Shown: positions 1-4,801 of the stretch, one piece after another
Layout: every line of letters begins with the position of its first letter
Position numbering within the stretch: position 1 is the first letter of the stretch
Source: Actinomycetota bacterium
GTDB lineage: Bacteria > Actinomycetota > Actinomycetes > Nanopelagicales > Nanopelagicaceae
Length of the DNA stretch: 9,997 bases
NCBI GenBank assembly: GCA_009699645.1
Contig: WLNU01000035.1
Location: 1-9,997 of the forward strand
Reading direction: 5' to 3'
Translations under genes and position numbers: made by a program
The notes under the pieces: model-generated
The model's input: only the letters and a program-made list of their open reading frames with translations
What the model was told of the DNA's origin: nothing
Databases searched by the model: none

Positions 1-505
1 AATTGCCATAATCCTTGGATCGATTCCATCAGAGTTTAAAGTAGTGATCGTTGGAGAAGATCCAAAGATTGAAAGCTCTCAATATCAATGCGTGCTTGAA
101 GAGCCAATTGGCGGTGGGCCACTAGCAGGATTTAAAGCCGGCCTTGATGCATCTGAAAGCGAATTAGTCGCACTCATAGCAACGGATATGCCCTTTGCGA
201 GCGGGTGGGTATTAAATCTTATTAACTCCATAAGAGCCCACGATGATGCTGTTATGTATGTGGATGCTAAAGGCTTTAAGCAGCCATTGGCTGCGGTGTA
301 TCGAAGTACATCAGTTAAAAGGGCTCTTGCAGTTATGGGCGAACTCCATGGTAAGTCGATGCGGGAGTTGGTCTCTCACCTAAATGTCCAAGAAATCGAA
401 ATGAGCCACGAGGTCGCACAGGCTCTGGTGGATATCGATACAGTTGCCGACCTAGAACAGGCGATCGCTTTTGCCGCAAAGGTAAAGGATAATTCAGCAT
501 TATGA
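1..505 (+). CDS. mobA: Molybdenum cofactor guanylyltransferase-like protein MobA (5'-truncated by window edge)
   Basis: MobA-type nucleotidyltransferases attach GMP (or a related nucleotide) to Mo-molybdopterin in the cytoplasm. The reading frame is open from base 2, giving 167 residues. The N-terminal LAGGxSxRMG nucleotide-binding loop, roughly the first 30-40 residues, must lie upstream, so the in-frame GTG at 44 is not the start. Visible family motifs are the core strand FKVVIVGEDP, the loop EEPIGGGPLAGFKAGL, the metal-binding IATDMPF (the Asp that binds Mg2+ in this family), and a C-terminal VDIDTVADLEQA resembling the usual 'N-x-N-T-P-x-D-L' end. The stop codon overlaps the moeA start as ATGA (502-505), so the two are probably translationally coupled. 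GMP versus CMP specificity cannot be read without the N-terminus. Confidence 0.85.
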   Translation, partial: IAIILGSIPSEFKVVIVGEDPKIESSQYQCVLEEPIGGGPLAGFKAGLDASESELVALIATDMPFASGWVLNLINSIRAHDDAVMYVDAKGFKQPLAAVYRSTSVKRALAVMGELHGKSMRELVSHLNVQEIEMSHEVAQALVDIDTVADLEQAIAFAAKVKDNSAL

Positions 506-1662
506 GCGCACTTGTAGAGGGTAGTTGGGATGCTGCGCGCACTATTGCCGCTCACTCTTTTAATACTTTAACAGAGGAGATTATCGACGTAAGTCATGGA
601 GTAGCGCGCACTCTTGCCAGTGATGCACATGCACTCTGTGATTTACCAACGTATGCAACCTCGGCAATGGATGGGTATGCAGTTGCAGGATTAGGTCCTT
701 GGAGAATTATTGGCGAAGTAAAAACTGGCCTGCCGATGAAAGGGGCGTTAGCAGATGGAAGCGCAGTTGCAATTGCAACTGGTGGAGTTATTCCTGCTGG
801 AACATTTGGCATCATTCGCTGGGAGATTGCGAAAGTAAATGAAGGCATCCTTAATGGTGAGGTTGTTGAGAATCAAGATATAAGGCCAGCGGCCCATGAG
901 TGTAAGTCAGGGGATTTATTAGTTAAAGCTGGCGCTCTTTTAAATCCCGGGAAAATTGGCCTGCTATCTGCTGCCGGCTTAGATCACATACGAGTTGTTA
1001 GAAAACCTCGAGTGGCTCTGATTTTATTAGGCGATGAAATTCAATTAAAAGGTATTCCAGCTAATGGATTAATCCGAGATGCCTTAGGCCCACAACTACC
1101 GGGTTGGTTAGAAAAAATGGGCTGTGAAATTGTGGCCACCCAATATATTTCCGATGAGATTTCACATGTGGTCAAAGCCCTTAGTGATGCCTGCGCTCTG
1201 GCCGATATCGTTATTACAACTGGCGGTACTGCTCAAGGTCCGCGTGATTTTCTTCATGAAGCTCTCTCTCAAATTAATGCCAAGATACTTGTCGATACCG
1301 TTGCCGTGCGTCCAGGACATCCAATGCTCCTTGCACGAACTGATACCTGTGCAATTTTTGGCCTACCTGGCAACCCACAGTCTGCAATTGTTGCCCTGGT
1401 CTCACTCGGAGCACCAGTCATTGCATCGATGTTAGGACAAATCCAGCAGGAGTTGCCAACTGTTATAACTAGTAATGAGCTAACGGCGCCATCAGATTTC
1501 ACGAGATTAATAATCGGAAATATTGTTAATGGAGAGTTTGAAGTAGGCCAATACTTGGGTTCGGCAATGCTGAGGGGCTTGGCGCATTCAACTGGCTTCG
1601 CAGTCGTTACTAAAGAGCTCACCGCTGCAGGTGAATCTGTGCGTTGGCTATCTCTGCCCTAA
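502..1662 (+). CDS. moeA: Molybdopterin molybdenumtransferase MoeA
   Basis: MoeA inserts molybdate into adenylylated molybdopterin. The 386 residues are close to the usual length of about 400. Visible landmarks are SAMDGYA at 54-60 (Asp57 matches the conserved Asp of the family), ATGGVIPAG at 92-100, LGDEIQ at 176-181 with the conserved acidic residue, the TTGGTAQGPRDF loop at 239-250 ending in the conserved Asp249, and GLPGNP at 287-292. Two parts are non-canonical compared with E. coli: GLIRDALGPQLPGWL at 189-203 replaces the usual 'IRDSN' segment, and RPGHP at 270-274 replaces KPGKP, so both lysines are substituted. I recall similar changes in other actinobacterial MoeA proteins, so this may mark a subtype rather than loss of function. 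The ATG at 502 overlaps the mobA stop, and AAAGGA at 484-489 is a rather distant ribosome binding site. Confidence 0.93.
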   Translation: MSALVEGSWDAARTIAAHSFNTLTEEIIDVSHGVARTLASDAHALCDLPTYATSAMDGYAVAGLGPWRIIGEVKTGLPMKGALADGSAVAIATGGVIPAGTFGIIRWEIAKVNEGILNGEVVENQDIRPAAHECKSGDLLVKAGALLNPGKIGLLSAAGLDHIRVVRKPRVALILLGDEIQLKGIPANGLIRDALGPQLPGWLEKMGCEIVATQYISDEISHVVKALSDACALADIVITTGGTAQGPRDFLHEALSQINAKILVDTVAVRPGHPMLLARTDTCAIFGLPGNPQSAIVALVSLGAPVIASMLGQIQQELPTVITSNELTAPSDFTRLIIGNIVNGEFEVGQYLGSAMLRGLAHSTGFAVVTKELTAAGESVRWLSLP

Positions 1663-1680
1663 GGAATTAGACTCAACTGT

Positions 1681-2154
1681 ATGAGTGATGGACTAACACA
1701 TCTGAACAGTGCGGGTCAGGCCCATATGGTCGATGTTACTGGGCGCGAGATTACTGTGCGCATCGCCGAAACATCGGCCCAGGTAAATCTATCGGCCTCT
1801 GTTGTGGCGCTCTTGCGCGATGGTGCAACGCCAAAGGGTGATGTCTTATCTACAGCCCGCATTGCCGGGATCATGGCGGCTAAGAAAACGAGTGAATTAA
1901 TTCCGCTATGTCATCCCATCGCGATTAATACAATAAGTATTGATTTAGCAATCACCGATTCAGGTGTTGCAATAAAAGCCCGTGTTATTACATCTGATCG
2001 CACAGGTGTTGAGATGGAGGCGCTCACTGCAGTCAGTGTTGCCGGCTTAACTATTATAGATATGGTCAAAGCCTTAGATCCAGCAGCCACTATTACCGAT
2101 ATTCGTATAGATTCAAAGTCCGGCGGTAAGAATGGTGATTGGAAGCGCGCGTGA
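1681..2154 (+). CDS. moaC: Cyclic pyranopterin monophosphate synthase MoaC
   Basis: MoaC converts 3',8-cyclo-7,8-dihydro-GTP (the MoaA product) to cyclic pyranopterin monophosphate, the first committed intermediate of Moco synthesis. The 157 residues match the family length. Motifs run in the expected order: LTHLN (5-9), MVDVTGREITVRIA (16-29), PKGDVLSTARIAGIMAAKKT (51-70), ELIPLCHP (72-79), RTGVEMEALTAVSVAGLTIIDMVKA (107-131) and SGGKNGDW (147-154). The catalytic set known from E. coli is present as Lys52, His78, Glu111/Glu113, Asp127 and Lys130. The usual Tyr before 'DM' is Ile126, a minor change. The gene follows moeA after 18 bases. AAGGA at 1661-1665 is 15 bases from the ATG, rather far for a ribosome binding site. 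Confidence 0.96.
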   Translation: MSDGLTHLNSAGQAHMVDVTGREITVRIAETSAQVNLSASVVALLRDGATPKGDVLSTARIAGIMAAKKTSELIPLCHPIAINTISIDLAITDSGVAIKARVITSDRTGVEMEALTAVSVAGLTIIDMVKALDPAATITDIRIDSKSGGKNGDWKRA

Positions 2155-2630
2155 ATCAACGCAGTGCATTCATTATCACCGCTAGCAATCGTGCCTCTCA
2201 AGGTGTCTATGCAGATTTAAGCGGTGAGGCGTTAAAAGTTGGTCTGCATCAACTGGGATATAACGTGGGTGCACCGGTAATTGTTGCCGATGATGTCGAA
2301 GCTATCTCAGCCCAGATTATTCAAGCCCTTGCTAATAAAGCTCGTTTAATTATTACAACTGGCGGTACGGGTGTATCACCAATGGATGTAACACCTGAAG
2401 CCACCGCACCCTTTATCGAAAAACAAATTCCAGGATTCATGGAGGCATTTCGAGCTTATTCTCGGGAGAAAACCCCTACCTCAGATTTAACTCGCGGTTT
2501 AGCCGGTACAAATGCAGCTTCACTGATTATCAATCTTCCAGGCTCCCCGGGCGCCGTTCGAGATGGCTTAATTATTATTGAACGCTTAGCTGGGCACATT
2601 TTAGATCAGATTGATGGAGTAGATCACTGA
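2151..2630 (+). CDS. mogA: Molybdopterin adenylyltransferase (MogA/MoaB family)
   Basis: This protein adenylylates molybdopterin before MoeA inserts molybdenum. From the chosen start it is 159 residues, normal for a free-standing MogA/MoaB domain. Visible motifs are ITASNRASQG near the N-terminus, the Asp48 region, IITTGGTGVSPMDVTPEAT (68-85, with Asp79 at the position of a conserved catalytic Asp), and NLPGSPGAVRDGL near the C-terminus. I chose the GTG at 2151 because it overlaps the moaC stop as GTGA and has GGAAG at 2141-2145 five bases upstream. A TTG at 2139 would add four residues (MEAR) outside the conserved fold and is less likely. MogA and MoaB are homologous, so the symbol is by role and not a firm subfamily call. 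Confidence 0.93.
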   Translation: MNQRSAFIITASNRASQGVYADLSGEALKVGLHQLGYNVGAPVIVADDVEAISAQIIQALANKARLIITTGGTGVSPMDVTPEATAPFIEKQIPGFMEAFRAYSREKTPTSDLTRGLAGTNAASLIINLPGSPGAVRDGLIIIERLAGHILDQIDGVDH

Positions 2631-3052
2631 TGTCAGAGTTAATGCGTGCAGACGTTACAACCGATCTGATTTCTATCAATGCATTAAGTGCACTTGTTGC
2701 TGATGAGAGATGTGGGGCAGTTGTAACTTTTACTGGTGATGTGCGAAATCGCGATGGTGGCAAAGAGGTCTCATCACTTACATATGAGATTCACCCATCG
2801 GCCGGAGATAAAATTACTGAAATTACACAGGCCGTTATAAAGAATGCTGATGTAGTTAAAGTTGCCGTATCCCATCGTTATGGCGAAATTCCAATAGGGG
2901 AGACTGCCTTTGCTGTAGCGGTTTCAGCGGTACACAGAGAGAGTGCCTTTCAAACCTGTTCGGCATTAGTAGATCAGATTAAGGCCCAACTACCTATTTG
3001 GAAGCATCAAGTATTTAGCGATGGCACGGATGAATGGGTAAATACGGCTTAA
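2630..3052 (+). CDS. moaE: Molybdopterin synthase catalytic (large) subunit MoaE
   Basis: MoaE pairs with thiocarboxylated MoaD to insert the two dithiolene sulfurs into cyclic pyranopterin monophosphate. The 140 residues are typical. Family motifs are GAVVTFTGDVRNRDGGKEV (29-47), LTYEIHPSAGDK (50-61), VSHRYGEIPIGE (80-91), AVHRESAFQTC (100-110) and the catalytic segment QIKAQLPIWKHQ (116-127), where Lys118 and Lys125 match the two active-site lysines of the E. coli enzyme (Lys119 and Lys126). The start overlaps the mogA stop by one base (TGATG), with GGAG at 2616-2619 as ribosome binding site. A second ATG at 2642 is possible but less well placed. The partner moaD lies immediately downstream on the other strand. 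Confidence 0.96.
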   Translation: MSELMRADVTTDLISINALSALVADERCGAVVTFTGDVRNRDGGKEVSSLTYEIHPSAGDKITEITQAVIKNADVVKVAVSHRYGEIPIGETAFAVAVSAVHRESAFQTCSALVDQIKAQLPIWKHQVFSDGTDEWVNTA

Positions 3053-3298
3053 TTAACCGCCGGCAAAACGTGGAAGAACATCGACCACACTTCCATCACG
3101 CACCAAAACACTCTGATCATGGACTGCCACCGAGTCGAGTAGAAAACTACACTGTGAAACCACGTGGGCCAGCGCTGGATTTGATTCACAGGCTTGGGCG
3201 ATGATTGATGAAAGAGGCGCAGATAGAAACGTAGCTGTATCAACGCCTGCAGCCGCGCGGGCCGATGCAAAGAATCGGAGTTCTACACCTTTATTCAC
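3053..3298 (-). CDS. moaD: Molybdopterin synthase sulfur-carrier (small) subunit MoaD
   Basis: MoaD is a ubiquitin-fold sulfur carrier. An adenylyltransferase activates its C-terminal glycine, which then carries a thiocarboxylate for transfer in the MoaE active site. The 81 residues match the family. They begin with a beta strand (VELRFFASAR) and end VDVLPRFAGG, so the essential terminal Gly-Gly (80-81) is intact and directly followed by the stop. The GTG start at 3298 is the only reasonable start in frame. It has no Shine-Dalgarno, but TACAAT sits six bases upstream, which fits leaderless expression. The orientation is odd: moaD is separated from the operon of its partner by inversion, and the two stop codons abut (TAA of moaE at 3050-3052, TAA of moaD read from 3055-3053) with no room for a terminator. 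Confidence 0.92.
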   Translation of the reverse strand: MNKGVELRFFASARAAAGVDTATFLSAPLSSIIAQACESNPALAHVVSQCSFLLDSVAVHDQSVLVRDGSVVDVLPRFAGG

Positions 3299-3320
3299 AT
3301 CATCATTGTATGGTTAAGCC
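3299..3320. promoter_or_regulatory. Compact divergent promoter region between moaD and the TSUP permease gene
   Basis: Only 22 bases separate the two divergent starts. On the minus strand TACAAT (3310-3305) is followed by GATGAT and then the moaD GTG. On the plus strand TATGGT (3309-3314) is followed by TAAGCC and then the permease ATG. Both hexamers fit the TAnnnT -10 pattern and lie six bases from the start codon, as expected when transcription starts at the first base of the start codon. Neither gene has a Shine-Dalgarno. The two hexamers overlap by two bases, so polymerase could not occupy both at once. No good -35 element is visible on either strand. Confidence 0.5.
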
Positions 3321-4055
3321 ATGCTCGAGTACATCTTGATATTCGCTGTCGGAATCCTCGTGGGTGCAATAAATGGAATGGCCGGCGGAGCATCGGTCAT
3401 CTCATATCCAGTACTGCTTGCAACTGGAATGTCACCAGTGAATGCGGCGATATCTAACGCTCTTGGTGTCACACCGGCAAACTTTTTTGCCCTCATATCC
3501 GTGCGCCACCAGATTCGCGCCTATTTCCAGGAGTATAAAAAGCTCATCATCATCTCCATCATCGGTTCGAGCGTGGGGGCAGTTGCCTTATTAACGGTAC
3601 CGCCGGGTGTATTTGAAAAGATGGTGCCTTTTCTACTTCTCTTTGCCAGCCTTTCATTTCTTATCAAGGCAAAGCCCGTCCGCAGTGCACGCCATGACCT
3701 GCTAGAGAAAATTGGGATCGCTGGAAGTGGGCTCTATTGCGGTTACTTTGGCCCGGGCCAAGGAGTGATGGTCATTGCAGTTCTGGCACGCGATATTCGC
3801 CGTGACCCTAAAACTCTTAATACTGCTAAAAACCTAATCGTTGGGTGGACCTCCTTAATCTCTAACATCATCTACATCTTTAGTGGCCGCGCAGACTGGC
3901 CCATTGTGATCGCACTGTTTCTAGGTGCCAGCATCGGTGGAACCGTTGGAGGGCGCTGGGCGGCGCGGATGCCCACAGCTGTGTATCGAGGCCTCATTCT
4001 CACCGTTGGTTTTGGCGCCTCAGCCTGGCTCTTTAAGAAGTACTACCTGGGATAA
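3321..4055 (+). CDS. TSUP (TauE/SafE) family membrane permease
   Basis: The protein is a 244-residue hydrophobic membrane protein with about seven or eight predicted membrane spans. The family's internal duplication is visible. The first half has VGAINGMAGGASVISYPVLLATGMSPVNAAISNALGV, split here between residues 14 and 50. The second half has a related GYFGPGQGVMVIAVLARD stretch near 140-157, followed by TLNTAKNLIVGWTSLISNIIY. Known TSUP members move sulfite, sulfoacetate, sulfolactate or other small anions, usually outward or coupled to protons, but substrate cannot be told from sequence. The length of about 250 is normal. The start ATG at 3321 lacks a Shine-Dalgarno and fits a leaderless message. 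The gene sits between the Moco block and the gntR-led one-carbon operon, and neither neighbour clearly explains it. Confidence 0.85.
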   Translation: MLEYILIFAVGILVGAINGMAGGASVISYPVLLATGMSPVNAAISNALGVTPANFFALISVRHQIRAYFQEYKKLIIISIIGSSVGAVALLTVPPGVFEKMVPFLLLFASLSFLIKAKPVRSARHDLLEKIGIAGSGLYCGYFGPGQGVMVIAVLARDIRRDPKTLNTAKNLIVGWTSLISNIIYIFSGRADWPIVIALFLGASIGGTVGGRWAARMPTAVYRGLILTVGFGASAWLFKKYYLG

Positions 4056-4077
4056 AAGCTAAGTCTGGGTGTATCAA

Positions 4078-4100
4078 TTGGTATATCACTGATATATCAT
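4078..4100. promoter_or_regulatory. Inverted-repeat operator, probably bound by the adjacent GntR regulator
   Basis: The left arm TTGGTATATCA (4078-4088) and the right arm TGATATATCAT (4090-4100) flank a single C at 4089. The right arm matches the reverse complement of the left at 9 of 11 positions. The right arm also contains a perfect 10-base palindrome, TGATATATCA (4090-4099). A further half-site-like TGTATCA lies at 4070-4076, so the core TATCA recurs at 4072, 4084 and 4095, close to one helical turn apart. GntR/FadR-type dimers bind short inverted repeats of this size. Position immediately ahead of gntR suggests autoregulation plus control of the downstream operon. Confidence 0.6.
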
Positions 4101-4107
4101 CAATGCC
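4095..4107 (+). promoter_or_regulatory. Candidate -10 element and leaderless start of gntR
   Basis: TATCAT at 4095-4100 fits the TAnnnT -10 pattern and lies seven bases before the gntR GTG at 4108. No Shine-Dalgarno is visible in the preceding 20 bases, which supports a leaderless message. The hexamer lies inside the right arm of the inverted repeat, so a protein bound there would block polymerase. No convincing -35 is seen. Confidence 0.4.
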
Positions 4108-4770
4108 GTGAGCCAGGCCATCCACATCCTCAGTCGCCAAAGCACCTCCTTGTCAGAGGAGGCCTATAGCCGCATTCGCTCAATGATTATTACTTTAGAG
4201 CTGGTCCCTGGATCATTAATTAGCGAGAGTGAATTAATGTCCACGCTCGGCTTTGGCCGCACACCAATCCGTGAAGCTCTGCGCTCGCTGGCTAATGAGA
4301 AATTAGTCGAAGTTTATCCTCGTCGTGGAATGTTCGTATCCCGTGTAGATGTTCATAATCTTTCAGCGCTCTCTGAAACCCGAGCAGTCCTTGAGATTAA
4401 AGCTGCCGAACTAGCTGCCGAGCGCTCGACTTCTGCCGATCATGTGATTACTAAGGCCCTGATAGCCGAAATTAAAAACCTCAAAGGCAATGTAGATATG
4501 GCCACGCTAATAGGACTCGATCAGCGCATTCATCATCATATCTATCAATGCACACATAATGATTTTTTAGCATCGGCCTTAGATAACTACTACGCACATG
4601 CGCTGCGAATCTGGTTCTTAGCACTCAATCGCGTTGCCGGATTAACTGAGGCAATTATCGAACACCGTGCACTCCTTGAGGCTATTGCAAGCAGTGATTC
4701 AAAGGCTGCAGGCAAAGCAATGCGCGATCACATCGAAGGTTTTGAAGCATCGATTCGTAAATCTTTATAA
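4108..4770 (+). CDS. GntR family transcriptional regulator, FadR/FCD subfamily
   Basis: The 220-residue protein joins an N-terminal winged helix-turn-helix to a C-terminal FCD ligand-binding domain. The DNA-binding part spans about residues 17-79, with the diagnostic GFGRTPIREALRSLANEKLVEVYPRRGMFV pattern split over residues 48-77. The FCD part has SETRAVLEIKAAELAAER at 89-106 and a likely metal/ligand site of Asp138 and His142 (LDQRIH), His186 (EHRALLEAI) and His208 (DHIEGF). FCD regulators usually sense small carboxylates or amino-acid-like catabolites. Here the ligand may be the substrate or product of the downstream demethylation pathway (inference). The start is GTG at 4108, because the nearby ATG at 4103 runs into a stop after two codons. 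The next gene follows after 31 bases with no visible promoter, suggesting co-transcription. Confidence 0.92.
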   Translation: MSQAIHILSRQSTSLSEEAYSRIRSMIITLELVPGSLISESELMSTLGFGRTPIREALRSLANEKLVEVYPRRGMFVSRVDVHNLSALSETRAVLEIKAAELAAERSTSADHVITKALIAEIKNLKGNVDMATLIGLDQRIHHHIYQCTHNDFLASALDNYYAHALRIWFLALNRVAGLTEAIIEHRALLEAIASSDSKAAGKAMRDHIEGFEASIRKSL

Positions 4771-4788
4771 CCCACCACTAATAAGAAC

Positions 4789-4793
4789 GAGGA
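4789..4793 (+). promoter_or_regulatory. Ribosome binding site fixing the dehydrogenase start
   Basis: GAGGA lies eight bases before the ATG at 4802. This site, together with the fact that the FAD-binding fold begins within ten residues of that ATG, decides the start against an in-frame upstream start at 4667 that would overlap gntR by about 100 bases. Confidence 0.75.
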
Positions 4794-4801
4794 TAAGAAC
4801 T

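Noticed and set aside
44..46. GTG at 44 as the start of mobA.
   Set aside because: The frame is open to the window edge and residues before 44 already fit the MobA fold. The nucleotide-binding loop must lie further upstream.
2139..2150. TTG start for mogA, adding four residues.
   Set aside because: The GTG at 2151 overlaps the moaC stop and has a properly spaced GGAAG. The extra residues lie outside the conserved domain.
3044..3068. Bidirectional terminator between moaE and moaD.
   Set aside because: TTAATTAA and nearby GCCGGC are short palindromes, but the flanking bases mismatch after one pair and there is no stable stem followed by a T run.
4667..4801. Upstream in-frame extension of the FAD/GcvT dehydrogenase by 45 residues.
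   Set aside because: It overlaps gntR by about 100 bases in another frame, and its residues do not resemble the family. The ATG at 4802 has a good GAGGA site and places the FAD motif at residue 14, as in homologues.
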